DNA from: Maricaulis sp048270265
GTDB taxonomy: Bacteria; Pseudomonadota; Alphaproteobacteria; Caulobacterales; Maricaulaceae
Assembly (NCBI RefSeq): GCF_048270265.1
Contig: NZ_JBLWTD010000027.1
Location: forward strand, 1-37,587
DNA length: 37,587 nucleotides
Direction: 5' to 3'
The translations under genes were made by a program, and so were the position numbers. The notes under the pieces are model-generated. The model saw nothing but the letters and a program-made list of their open reading frames with translations, ran no database searches and was not told the DNA's origin. Below are positions 6,516 to 14,491 of this stretch, one piece after another. Each line of letters opens with the position of its first letter. Position 1 is the stretch's first letter.

Positions 6516-7175
6516 ATGCTCACCATCCCCCTTGCCATGCAGGCATCACTCGATGCCGGCGTGACAACTCATGCCTGGTGCTGGCGCGTCACGCGAACCG
6601 ATGATGCCGTGTTCGGCTTCACCGATCATGACCGCGATCTCGAGATTGACGGTCTCATCTACCGCGCCGGCAGCGGCTTTGGCGGCGCCGGGGCCGAGGC
6701 GGCGCCGGGGCTGGCGCCGTCGCAGACGGATATGGCCGGCGCGCTCGATGATGCGGTGTTGACCGAGGCCGATCTGGCAGCGGGGCTGTGGGGCGGCGCT
6801 CGGGTGGAGTGCTGGCGGGTCGACTGGTCGGACACGGATTTGCGGGTGCTGGTTTCCACCGGTGAGCTGGGCGAAGTCCGCCGGCTTGACGGGCGGTTCG
6901 AGGCGGAATTGCTCGGCCTGGCGCACCGGCTGGAACGGCAGACGGGCCGTGTCTTCACGCGGCGCTGTGATGCGCGGCTCGGCGATGGGCGGTGCGGGGT
7001 TTCGCCGGATCATCCCGATTTCGCAACCGGTTGCGACCAGCGTTTTGCCACCTGCCGCGACCGCTTCGCCAACACCGCTAATTTCCGCGGCTTCCCGCAC
7101 ATGGTCGGCAATGACGTGCTGCAGGCTTCGGCCGCCAGCGAGACGATCCGCGATGGCGGGTCGAGAGGACTCTAG
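6516..7175 (+). CDS. DUF2163 protein, GTA gp13, with shortened C-terminal region
   Basis: A 219-residue DUF2163 protein, the family of RcGTA gp13 (hub or baseplate protein that carries an iron-sulfur cluster in RcGTA). N-terminal signatures include HAWCWRVTRTD, GFTDHDRDLEIDG and the LSxTDMAG-like SQTDMAGALDD. The C-terminal signatures CDARLGDGRCGV and GCDQRFATCRDRFANTANF are both present but almost touch: C160 and C173 are only 13 residues apart. In the family as I know it a domain-sized stretch separates them and total length is close to 290. The Cys residues C154, C160, C173 and C180 are kept. It starts a separate group (gp13-gp15) after the 371 bp gap. Confidence 0.88.
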   Translation: MLTIPLAMQASLDAGVTTHAWCWRVTRTDDAVFGFTDHDRDLEIDGLIYRAGSGFGGAGAEAAPGLAPSQTDMAGALDDAVLTEADLAAGLWGGARVECWRVDWSDTDLRVLVSTGELGEVRRLDGRFEAELLGLAHRLERQTGRVFTRRCDARLGDGRCGVSPDHPDFATGCDQRFATCRDRFANTANFRGFPHMVGNDVLQASAASETIRDGGSRGL

Positions 7176-7177
7176 AC

Positions 7178-7624
7178 ATGAAACGGACAATGAATTTGCG
7201 CAGCCGCGTCCTCACCGAGGCGCGGCGCTGGATCGGCACGCCCTATCGCCATCAGGGCAGTTGCCGGGGGGCGGGTTGTGACTGCCTGGGACTGGTGCGC
7301 GGTATCTGGCGGGCGCTCTATGGCGATGAGCCGGAGGGGCTGCCGCCCTATACGCCCGACTGGGCCGAGCGCTGCGGCTCCGAGAGCCTGCTCGAGGCGG
7401 CGCAGCGGCATCTGGTCGAGATCGATATCCGCAAGGTCAAACCGGGCGATGTCTTGCTGTTCCGGCCCGAGCTGAAGGGCCCGGCCAAGCATTGCGCCAT
7501 CGTTTCGGGCCCGACCGGGATCATCCACGCCTATTGGGGCCGCGCCGTGGCCGAGACTTCGCTCTCGCCCTGGTGGCAGAGACGGCTGGTGGCGGCCTTT
7601 GCCTTTCCGGAAAGGGCGCGCTGA
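7178..7624 (+). CDS. NlpC/P60-family peptidase, GTA gp14
   Basis: A 148-residue NlpC/P60 cysteine peptidase, the tail-associated cell-wall hydrolase of GTAs, expected to cut peptide cross-links in peptidoglycan during DNA entry. The catalytic cysteine is C36 in GCDCLGLV; the histidines are H105 (KHCAIV) and H117 (IIHAYWG). The WIGTPYRHQG segment before the cysteine is typical. The start lies 2 nt after the gp13 stop, and a nearby in-frame ATG at 7190 is an alternative. The stop overlaps the gp15 start by 1 nt. Confidence 0.93.
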   Translation: MKRTMNLRSRVLTEARRWIGTPYRHQGSCRGAGCDCLGLVRGIWRALYGDEPEGLPPYTPDWAERCGSESLLEAAQRHLVEIDIRKVKPGDVLLFRPELKGPAKHCAIVSGPTGIIHAYWGRAVAETSLSPWWQRRLVAAFAFPERAR

Positions 7625-10600
7625 TGGCGCAGCTCGTGATGACGGCGGGACGTGCCGGGCTGTCAGCCCTGCAGGCGGCGGCACCGGCGCTGGCCAATGC
7701 GGCGGCCAATCTGGCGGTCAATGCGCTGATCGGTGGGCGCCGCCGCGAAGGGCCGCGCATGCCGGAAATCCCGGTCCAGACCTCAACTGACGGCGCACCG
7801 ATGGCGCGCATCTGGGGCCGGGCGCGTATCGCCGGCCAGGTGATCTGGGCCTCGCGCTATCTGGAACATGCCACCAAAACGTCGTCGGGCGGCAAGGGTG
7901 GGCCGAGCCAGGTCGATTATTCCTATTCGATCAGTTTTGCCGTCGGGCTGTGCGAGGGCGAGATTGCCGGGATCGGGCGCGTCTGGGCCAATGGGGCGCT
8001 GCTCGATACCGCCGGTCTGGCGATGCGCGTTTATCCGGGCAGCGAGACCCAGGCGCCCGATGCCCTGATCGAGGCCATCGAGGGCGGCGAAGTGCCCGCC
8101 TTTCGCGGCACGGCCTATGTCGTGTTCGAGGATCTGCCGCTCGATGAATTCGGCCATCGCATCCCCAATCTCTCCTTCGAGGTCTTCCGCCCGGTGCGCG
8201 ATGGCGTGCAGCTGGAGGACCGGGTGGCCGGCGTCAACCTGATCCCCGGTTCGGGCGAATTTGCCTATGCGCCCGAAGCGGTGATGCGCGAGCTTGGGCC
8301 GGGGCGCGAGGTAGCGGAGAACCGCAATAATGGCCGCGGCGTTTCCGATTTCATCGCCGCGATTGATGATCTGGAACGCGATCTGCCCCATTGCCGCTCG
8401 GTGCAGCTGGTGGTGTCCTGGTTTGGCGATGATCTGCGCTGCGGGCACTGCCGGATCCGCCCCGGCGTCGAGACGCAAGACAAGCAAACGCGGCCGCTGG
8501 TCTGGTCCGTGGCCGGCGAGGATCGCGCTTCCGCCTATCTGATCAGCGGTGAGGATGGACGGCCCGTCTATGGCGGCACGCCGGACGATGCCAGCATTAT
8601 CGCCGCCATCACAGAGCTCAAGGCGCGCGGCTTTTCCGTGACGCTCTATCCTTTCATCCTGATGGACATCCCGGCCGGCAATGGCCTGCCCGATCCGTAT
8701 GGCGCGGCCGAACAGGCGGCCTTTCCCTGGCGCGGGCGCATCACCTGCCATCCGGCACCGGGCGAGGCCGGCACGGTGGATGAAAGCGCGGCGGCTGCGG
8801 CGCAGGTTGCGGATTTCTTCGGCACGGCGTCGGCGAGTGATTATGCGGTATCGGGCGGGGCTGTGAGCTATTCGGGACCGGCCGAATGGGGGCTCAACCG
8901 CTTCATCCTGCATTGTGCGGCGTTGGCCAGGGCCGCCGGCGGGGTGGACGGATTCCTGATCGGCTCGGAACTCGCGGCGCTGACCACGGTGCGCGGCGCG
9001 GGCGGAACCTATCCCGCCGTGACGGCGCTGCGCACGCTGGCGGGCCAGGCGCGGGCGCTGCTCGGCCCGGCGACGCGGATTTCCTATGCCGCCGACTGGA
9101 CGGAATATTCCGGCCATCAGCCCGGCGGCGGAGCGAAGCTCTTCCATCTCGACCCGCTATGGAGCGATGCCGACATCGATGCGGTGGCGATCGACTGGTA
9201 TGTGCCGCTCTCGGACTGGCGCGGCGAGGCGGGCGAGCTTGATGCTTCGCTCGCGAGCGGACCGCATGACCGCGGCTATCTCGCGTCCAGCATCACGGGC
9301 GGCGAGGGGTTTGACTGGTATTATGCCAGCGAAGCGGATCGCGCGGCCCAGATCCGCACGCCGATCACGGATGGCGCCCATGGCGAGGCCTGGATCTGGC
9401 GCTACAAGGATCTGGTCAGCTGGTGGAGCCAGCCGCATCATGACCGGCCCGGCGGTGTGCGCTTGGAAACGCCAACCGGCTGGGTGCCGCAATCCAAGCC
9501 GATCTGGCTGACCGAGGTGGGCTGTCCTGCCGTCGACAAGGGCTCCAACCAGCCCAATGTCTTCGTTGATCCGAAAAGTTCGGAGAGCCATCTGCCCTGG
9601 TTCTCTGACGGCTCGCGCGATGATCTGGTGCAGCGGCGTTATCTCGAAGCCCTGCTGGCGCACTGGTCCGGCGACGTGGCGGCCAATCCCGTCTCCTCCG
9701 TCTATGGCGGGCCGATGCTGCCGCCGGAGCTGATCCATGTCTGGGCCTGGGATGCCCGGCCCTGGCCGGACTTTCCCGCCCGCAGCGATGTCTGGTCCGA
9801 TGGCGCCAACTGGACGCTGGGGCACTGGCTCAATGGCCGCGCCGGACTGGTGCCGGTGGCGGCGATCATCGCGGACACATGCATGGCGGCCGGGCTGGCG
9901 GAATTCGACGTTTCGGCGGTCGATGACCTGGTGGCCGGCTATGTCCTGCCCCGGCCCGTGGCCGCACGCGCGGCGCTGGAACCCTTGATGGATGTGCTCG
10001 GCCTTGACGTTCTGCCACGCGCGGCATCGCTCGACTTTGCCTCGGCGAGCACGGCGATGGCGCCGCTGACCCTGGCCGAGCCGGTGCAGCCGGCCCATGG
10101 GCCGGCGGTCGAGCGGATGGATCCGCCCGTGTTTGATACGCCGCGCGAACTCAGCCTCGATTTCATCGATGATGGCGCCGAATACCGGCCGGGTCATGCC
10201 ACGGCGCGGGGCCTGTTCGAGACGGTGCAGAGCCTCGCCCTGTCGGCGCCCGTCCTGGCGGACCCGTCACTGGCGCAAGGCTGGTGCCGGGACGCGCTCG
10301 CCGAGATCGAGGCCCGTCCGGCGCGGTTGGGCCTCAATCTGTCGCCCTCATTGCTGGCGCTGGAGGCGGGCGATGCGGTCAGCCTTGATGGTGAGGTGTG
10401 GCGTGCGGAAACCCTGGATGGCGGCGCGGCCCGCGCGGCCGGACTGCGCCCGCCGCGCCGGCGCTCCGGCGTCTGGCGGGGCAGTGTGGCGGGGGCCGGT
10501 GGCCCGGCGCTGCAGCCGCCCGCCCGGCCGCAACTGATCGCCCTCGACCTGCCGCTTGATGTCCGCGAGCCGGGCCCGCGCGGCGGTGTGCTCGTCGCCG

Positions 10601-11451
10601 GTTTTGCCGATCCCTGGCCGGGCGTGCTCGATGTGTTCGTGGAGACGGGCGAGGGCGGTTGGGACCCGCGTTGCCAGCTGCGGCGCCCGGCGCGGATCGG
10701 GGTTCTTCTGGATGATCTCGCGGCCGGCCCGATCGGTTATTGGGACGAGGCGGCGAGCATCGGGATCGAACTCTCCGGCGGCGAGCTGGCGAGCCTCACG
10801 CGCGAGGCCGTGCTCAATTGCGCCAACCGCCTGGCGGTGTCGCTGGGGGCGGGCGAGTGGGAAGTGTTGCAGTTTGCCGGCGCCGAACTGACCGGCGAGC
10901 GCCGCTACCGCCTCACCGGCTTGCTGCGCGGCCAGGGCGGGACGCCGGCCATCGGGGCGCCGGCCGGGGCGGTCTGTGTCGTGCTTGACGAGGCGCTCGC
11001 CGTCCTGCCGCTGCTGGAGCATGAAACCGGCACGCCCCTGGCCGTGCGTGCCGCCGCGGCGGGGCGGGCGGCGGGCGATGGGCAGGCCGCGGAAATCACC
11101 GTCACCGGCGAGGATCGCGATCTGTGGCCCTTCGCGGCGGTGCATGTGCGTGCCGAGCGGGCTGGCGGGAGGGTGACCGTCCGCTGGATCCGCCGCACCC
11201 GCATCGGCGGCGATGACTGGCGCGCCGCCGATGTGCCGCTGGGTGAAGAGGCCGAGGCCTGGCAGGTTGAGTTGCTGGATGATGAGCTGGCCGTGCTGAG
11301 CGAGGCGATCGCGACAGCCGAGTGGTCGATCAGTGAGGCCGATCTGGTGAGCCTGCTCGGGGCTGTGCCGGACACGCTCGAGCTGCGCATCGCCCAGATC
11401 TCCTCGCGGACGGGCCCGGGCCGCCCGGCGCGCTGCAGCTTGCCCCTGTAA
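7624..11451 (+). CDS. GTA TIM-barrel tail-tip/host-specificity protein, gp15
   Basis: A 1275-residue protein, the largest GTA component, equivalent to RcGTA gp15, a central tail fibre/baseplate protein that contacts the cell. The N-terminal region has a hydrophobic Ala-rich helix (residues 8-35), then IPVQTSTDGAPMARIWGRARIAG, a conserved phage tail segment. The middle (about 300-750) contains a TIM-barrel-like domain (SVTLYPFILMDIPAGN, FLIGSELAALTTVRG, DWTEYSGHQP, PIWLTEVGCPAVDKG). The rest matches the phage-tail hub-like domains. The ATG at 7624 overlaps the gp14 stop (TGATG); an upstream in-frame extension would run through gp14 and was rejected. It is the last gene of the structural cluster. 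Confidence 0.95.
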   Translation: MAQLVMTAGRAGLSALQAAAPALANAAANLAVNALIGGRRREGPRMPEIPVQTSTDGAPMARIWGRARIAGQVIWASRYLEHATKTSSGGKGGPSQVDYSYSISFAVGLCEGEIAGIGRVWANGALLDTAGLAMRVYPGSETQAPDALIEAIEGGEVPAFRGTAYVVFEDLPLDEFGHRIPNLSFEVFRPVRDGVQLEDRVAGVNLIPGSGEFAYAPEAVMRELGPGREVAENRNNGRGVSDFIAAIDDLERDLPHCRSVQLVVSWFGDDLRCGHCRIRPGVETQDKQTRPLVWSVAGEDRASAYLISGEDGRPVYGGTPDDASIIAAITELKARGFSVTLYPFILMDIPAGNGLPDPYGAAEQAAFPWRGRITCHPAPGEAGTVDESAAAAAQVADFFGTASASDYAVSGGAVSYSGPAEWGLNRFILHCAALARAAGGVDGFLIGSELAALTTVRGAGGTYPAVTALRTLAGQARALLGPATRISYAADWTEYSGHQPGGGAKLFHLDPLWSDADIDAVAIDWYVPLSDWRGEAGELDASLASGPHDRGYLASSITGGEGFDWYYASEADRAAQIRTPITDGAHGEAWIWRYKDLVSWWSQPHHDRPGGVRLETPTGWVPQSKPIWLTEVGCPAVDKGSNQPNVFVDPKSSESHLPWFSDGSRDDLVQRRYLEALLAHWSGDVAANPVSSVYGGPMLPPELIHVWAWDARPWPDFPARSDVWSDGANWTLGHWLNGRAGLVPVAAIIADTCMAAGLAEFDVSAVDDLVAGYVLPRPVAARAALEPLMDVLGLDVLPRAASLDFASASTAMAPLTLAEPVQPAHGPAVERMDPPVFDTPRELSLDFIDDGAEYRPGHATARGLFETVQSLALSAPVLADPSLAQGWCRDALAEIEARPARLGLNLSPSLLALEAGDAVSLDGEVWRAETLDGGAARAAGLRPPRRRSGVWRGSVAGAGGPALQPPARPQLIALDLPLDVREPGPRGGVLVAGFADPWPGVLDVFVETGEGGWDPRCQLRRPARIGVLLDDLAAGPIGYWDEAASIGIELSGGELASLTREAVLNCANRLAVSLGAGEWEVLQFAGAELTGERRYRLTGLLRGQGGTPAIGAPAGAVCVVLDEALAVLPLLEHETGTPLAVRAAAAGRAAGDGQAAEITVTGEDRDLWPFAAVHVRAERAGGRVTVRWIRRTRIGGDDWRAADVPLGEEAEAWQVELLDDELAVLSEAIATAEWSISEADLVSLLGAVPDTLELRIAQISSRTGPGRPARCSLPL

Positions 11452-11589
11452 GGAGCGCTCGAACGGGCCGCAGCGTGGAGCGGCATGCCCGGCATCGCCC
11501 TTCGAACTCGTCGCTTGCAATCAACCAAAAGTCGCGAATAAGTTGCAAATTGGCGAAGCGCCTGTTGTCGTGCGTGAATTGCTCGCGTG

Positions 11590-11618
11590 TTGACAATTGT
11601 AAACACTCTGTGCATTTA
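11590..11618 (+). promoter_or_regulatory. Possible promoter upstream of the HicA-like gene
   Basis: A perfect TTGACA at 11590-11595 lies in a locally AT-rich patch (11515-11620) that stands out from the GC-rich neighbours. At 17 nt spacing the -10 candidate is CATTTA (11613-11618), which is a poor match. AAGGA at 11618-11622 is the ribosome-binding site of the next gene, so the -10 placement is doubtful. Confidence 0.3.
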
Positions 11619-11629
11619 AGGATGGACGA

Positions 11630-11884
11630 ATGGCCAGACGGCCGCGCCACCCGGACAAGGCCATTGAGGCCGCCATTGCCGAGCTGGAAGCCGCAGGATG
11701 GCGCTATGCGCCAACCGGCAAGAGTGCTCATGCCTGGGGCAAGTTGTGCTGTCGCCAGCACGACCCATCCGGCTGCACGATCTATGTCTGGTCCACACCA
11801 AGGGTTCCGGAGCGCCATGCCAGGGACATCCGGCGGGCGGGCCGGAAATGCGGTCACGCCGATCAGGGAGGCGACAATGGGTGA
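11630..11884 (+). CDS. HicA-like small protein, candidate toxin
   Basis: An 84-residue basic protein. The pattern ELEAAGWRYAPTGKSAHAWGKL followed by a beta segment TIYVWSTPRVPERHARDIRRA resembles the HicA mRNA-interferase fold: a glycine before the first strand, a catalytic-type histidine (H34) in the K-S-A-H loop, and a C-terminal helix with RDIRR. Extra cysteines (C40, C41, C49) are not a HicA hallmark. AAGGA lies about 7 nt before the ATG. The next gene starts 8 nt before this one stops, so they are translationally coupled. HicA likeness is read from the pattern only; RNase activity is inferred. Confidence 0.65.
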   Translation: MARRPRHPDKAIEAAIAELEAAGWRYAPTGKSAHAWGKLCCRQHDPSGCTIYVWSTPRVPERHARDIRRAGRKCGHADQGGDNG

Positions 11885-12362
11885 ATTCGAGTTTTCCGTC
11901 ATCGCGTCCGGGCTGGAAGCCGACAGCGAGACGGCTGCCGACCGCTTCTTCGAGGCGGGGTGCGATGACGCCACGATAGCCTTCGCACGTGGCGTCTATG
12001 TCCTCGCATTCTGCCGGGAGGCCGCTTCGTTCGAAGACGCCATCACCTCGGCTCTCACCGATGTTCGCGAAGCAGGCGCCCAGGTTGAGCGCCTCGAGCC
12101 TGATTGCCTGGTCAGCCTCTCGGAAATTGCCGAGCGTGCCGGCCTGTCGCGGGCAGCGCCCTCGCTTTATGCCCTTGGCAAGCGCGGTACAGGCTTTCCT
12201 CGCCCTGTCGCGCGCTTCACGACCAGTAGTCCGCTCTATGACTGGCACGAAGTGGCGCTCTGGCTGCACAACAAGGGTGAGCTGGACGCCTCTATCGTTG
12301 CCCAGGCGGCTTTCATCAAGTCCCTGAACCGGAATCTGGACAGGGCGGTCGCGGCTCAATAG
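11877..12362 (+). CDS. Winged-HTH DNA-binding protein paired with the HicA-like protein
   Basis: A 161-residue protein. Residues 1-75 form an alpha/beta domain with FSVIASGLEADSETAADRFFEAGCDDATI and a strand GVYVLAFCREA. Residues 76-135 hold a MerR/AlpA-like helix-turn-helix (CLVSLSEIAERAGLSRAA, then GKRGTGFPRPV, then YDWHEVALWL). A short helical tail follows. The start at 11877 overlaps the upstream gene by 8 nt. The layout, a small HicA-like protein followed by a protein with a DNA-binding domain, is what a type II toxin-antitoxin operon looks like. It is not a standard HicB, so the pair may be a variant or purely regulatory. Confidence 0.72.
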   Translation: MGEFEFSVIASGLEADSETAADRFFEAGCDDATIAFARGVYVLAFCREAASFEDAITSALTDVREAGAQVERLEPDCLVSLSEIAERAGLSRAAPSLYALGKRGTGFPRPVARFTTSSPLYDWHEVALWLHNKGELDASIVAQAAFIKSLNRNLDRAVAAQ

Positions 12363-12497
12363 CGCGCCAATGCGGGCCCCCTGTGGGCGGGCCTCGCTCC
12401 GTGTGTGACGGGCGCCGGTCCTGCCCCTGTGAGCGATGCTTTGCGATTGGCGGCAAAGCCCCTTACATGAACGCTGAATTGAGCTGATGGCGTGGGC

Positions 12498-13394
12498 ATG
12501 GACGATCCTTACAAAATTCTTGGTGTGGCGAAGACGGCGACGGCGGACGAGATCCGCAAGGCCTATCGCAAGCTGGCCAAGGAACTGCACCCCGATGCCA
12601 ATCCCGACAACAAGGCGGCCGAGGAGCGTTTCAAGAACGTCTCCCAGGCCTTCAAGACCTTGTCGGACCCGAAGTCGCGCGCCGAATACGATGCCGGTCA
12701 GCGCGCCGGTTTCGGTCCGGGTGCGGGCCATGGCATGGGTGCGGGCATGGGCGGCGGCGCGCGCGGCCCGTTCAATTTTCGCCAGACACGGCAGAATAAT
12801 CGCGGCTTTGACGATATCTTCTCCGACCTGTTCACTGATTTCGGGGCCCAGACCCGCGAGGCACCACGCAAGGGAGCCGATGTGCGCCAGACCCTGACGA
12901 TCGATTTTCTGGCCGCGGCGAGTGGCGGCAAGCATCGCGTCACCCTGCCGGGGGGGCGCGCGGTCGAGGTCGCCGTGCCTTCGGGTGCGGCGGACGGCCA
13001 GGTCCTGCGCCTGCGCGGCCAGGGCGAAGCCTCGGCGATGGGCGGTGCGCCCGGCGATGCGTTGATCGAGATCCGGATTGCCGAACACCGGCACTTTTCC
13101 CGTGCGGGTGATGATGTCCGGCTGGAATTGCCGGTGAGCCTGAAGGAAGCTGCGCTCGGCGCGAAAGTGCGGGTGCCCACGATTGACGGTCCGGTCGATC
13201 TGCAGGTGCCGGCCGGATCGAGCAGCGGCACGCTGCTGCGCCTGCGTGGCAAGGGATTTGCGAGCGGCAAGGGCAAGCGCGGTGACCAGATCGTCAAGCT
13301 GGTCGTGGCCCTGCCGCCGCGCGACGAGGCGCTGCGTGCTTTTCTCGAGACGTGGACGCCGGCTCAGGCCTATGATCCGCGCAAGGGCCTGTAG
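12498..13394 (+). CDS. DnaJ-class co-chaperone, CbpA-like (J domain plus C-terminal domains, no zinc finger)
   Basis: A 298-residue J-domain protein. The J domain covers residues 2-66 with DPYKILGV, the HPD motif in KELHPDANPDNK, and FKTLSDPKSRAEYDAG. A Gly/Met-rich linker (residues 72-100) precedes two DnaJ C-terminal substrate-binding domains (from about 128; LRLRGQGEAS and LLRLRGKGFAS are the paired signatures). There is no CXXCXGXG zinc finger, so it is the CbpA type rather than DnaJ proper. It would stimulate the ATPase of DnaK. ATG 12498 was preferred to a GTG at 12492; neither has a strong ribosome-binding site. It appears monocistronic. Confidence 0.93.
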   Translation: MDDPYKILGVAKTATADEIRKAYRKLAKELHPDANPDNKAAEERFKNVSQAFKTLSDPKSRAEYDAGQRAGFGPGAGHGMGAGMGGGARGPFNFRQTRQNNRGFDDIFSDLFTDFGAQTREAPRKGADVRQTLTIDFLAAASGGKHRVTLPGGRAVEVAVPSGAADGQVLRLRGQGEASAMGGAPGDALIEIRIAEHRHFSRAGDDVRLELPVSLKEAALGAKVRVPTIDGPVDLQVPAGSSSGTLLRLRGKGFASGKGKRGDQIVKLVVALPPRDEALRAFLETWTPAQAYDPRKGL

Positions 13395-13421
13395 CTGCGA
13401 ATGAGTGCAAGATTAGGGAGT

Positions 13422-13458
13422 CGTTCAGCCCGGGTTCAGGGCCGTTGCGTCACATAGA
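13422..13458 (+). promoter_or_regulatory. PhoP-box-like direct repeat and -10 before the PepSY/two-component operon
   Basis: CGTTCA-GCCCG-GGTTCA at 13422-13438 is a tandem repeat with an 11 bp period, the geometry of PhoP/OmpR-family boxes (enterobacterial PhoP box: GTTTA half-sites with 11 bp period). CATAGA at 13453-13458 could be the -10, about 14 bp after the second half-site, the place expected if the box replaces the -35. Transcription would then start at or within a few nt of the ATG at 13464, giving a leaderless mRNA; no Shine-Dalgarno is visible. The downstream genes encode a PhoP-like regulator and PhoQ-like kinase, so autoregulation is likely. Confidence 0.55.
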
Positions 13459-13463
13459 GTGCC

Positions 13464-13805
13464 ATGTTGAGAACACTGATCATCATTGCAGCAGCTTTCA
13501 CCGCCCTGGGCGTGCCGGCTGTGACGCACGCCGAAGCGGCGGGCCTGGAATTGAACCAGGGCCGCGATGTGCGCGACCGCTATACGCCGGGTGAAGCCCG
13601 CGTGCAGCGCGAGCAGGGCAATCTCGTTCCGGCGATCCGGGTGATCGGTGATGTCCGGCAGCGCTATCCGAATGCGGATGTGCTTGACGTCGAACTCGAG
13701 GGTGGCAGCGCGCCGCGCTATATCGTCAAGATACTCACCGCTGACGGCCGCCGGATCGATGTGGTGGCAGATGCCCGCACGGGCAATATATTGTCGGAAC
13801 GATAG
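13464..13805 (+). CDS. Secreted PepSY-domain protein
   Basis: A 113-residue exported protein with a signal peptide (residues 1-23, hydrophobic LIIIAAAFTALGVPAV, cleavage near THA-EAA). The mature part ends in a PepSY-type module: AIRVIGDVRQRYPNADVLDVELEGG, then YIVKILTADGRRIDVVADARTGNIL. PepSY proteins often modulate proteases or sensors in the periplasm. It precedes the response regulator by 8 bp and is the first gene of a three-gene operon, so it may feed into the kinase as a sensor accessory or be its main output. No Shine-Dalgarno precedes its ATG. Confidence 0.85.
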   Translation: MLRTLIIIAAAFTALGVPAVTHAEAAGLELNQGRDVRDRYTPGEARVQREQGNLVPAIRVIGDVRQRYPNADVLDVELEGGSAPRYIVKILTADGRRIDVVADARTGNILSER

Positions 13806-13813
13806 GGGAAGTC

Positions 13814-14491
13814 ATGCGCGCTCTGATTATTGAAGACGATCCGGATCTCAATCGCCAGCTTTGCCGGGCGCTCGAGGATACCGGTTATGCGGTCGACACC
13901 GCGCTCGACGGCGAGGATGGCCATTTCCTCGGTGACACCGAGCCCTATGATGTCGTCGTGCTCGATCTCGGCCTGCCCAAGCTGGACGGCGTGAGTGTCC
14001 TGGAACGCTGGCGCAATGACGGCCGCGACTTCCCGGTCCTGATTCTCACCGCGCGTGATCGCTGGAGTGAAAAGGTTGCCGGTTTCGATGCCGGGGCCGA
14101 TGACTATCTCACCAAGCCTTTCCACACCGAGGAATTGCTGGCGCGACTGCGGGCCCTGACCCGGCGCGCGGCGGGCCATTCGACCTCGACGATTGAATGC
14201 GGTGGCCTGTCGATCGATACGCGTGGCGCGCGGGTTTTCATCAATGGTGACCCGGTGAAGGTGACCTCGCATGAATTCCGCATGCTGAGCTATCTCGCCC
14301 ACCATCAGGATCGCGTCATCTCGCGCACCGAGCTGGTCGAGCATATCTACGATCAGGATTTCGACCGCGACAGCAATACGATCGAGGTCTTCGTTGGCCG
14401 CCTGCGCAAGAAAATCGGGCAGGACCGGATCGAAACGGTTCGTGGCCTCGGTTATCGCCTGGTCGAACCGGTGTCGCCGCCGGTCTCGTGA
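13814..14491 (+). CDS. OmpR-family response regulator, PhoP/QseB-like
   Basis: A 225-residue two-component response regulator. The receiver domain (1-115) has the acidic pair in IIEDDPD, the phosphoacceptor D51 in VVVLDLGLP, T/S in ILTARD and K in YLTKPF. A winged-helix DNA-binding domain follows (about 128-222: VKVTSHEFRMLSYLAHH, SNTIEVFVGRLRKKIG, ETVRGLGYRL). AGGGGA lies about 5 nt before the ATG. It overlaps the downstream kinase start by 4 nt (GTGA). It likely binds the direct repeat at 13422-13438. Confidence 0.95.
   Translation: MRALIIEDDPDLNRQLCRALEDTGYAVDTALDGEDGHFLGDTEPYDVVVLDLGLPKLDGVSVLERWRNDGRDFPVLILTARDRWSEKVAGFDAGADDYLTKPFHTEELLARLRALTRRAAGHSTSTIECGGLSIDTRGARVFINGDPVKVTSHEFRMLSYLAHHQDRVISRTELVEHIYDQDFDRDSNTIEVFVGRLRKKIGQDRIETVRGLGYRLVEPVSPPVS

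Noticed and set aside
7783..9147. Long open frames antisense to gp15 (also 10348-11520 on the minus strand)
   Set aside because: They are antisense to a clear GTA gene, have Arg/Gly/His-rich composition typical of reverse-frame reading of GC-rich DNA, and show no motifs.
12370..12395. GC-rich stem after the winged-HTH gene as a terminator
   Set aside because: Only about 5 bp pair cleanly and no T-rich run follows.
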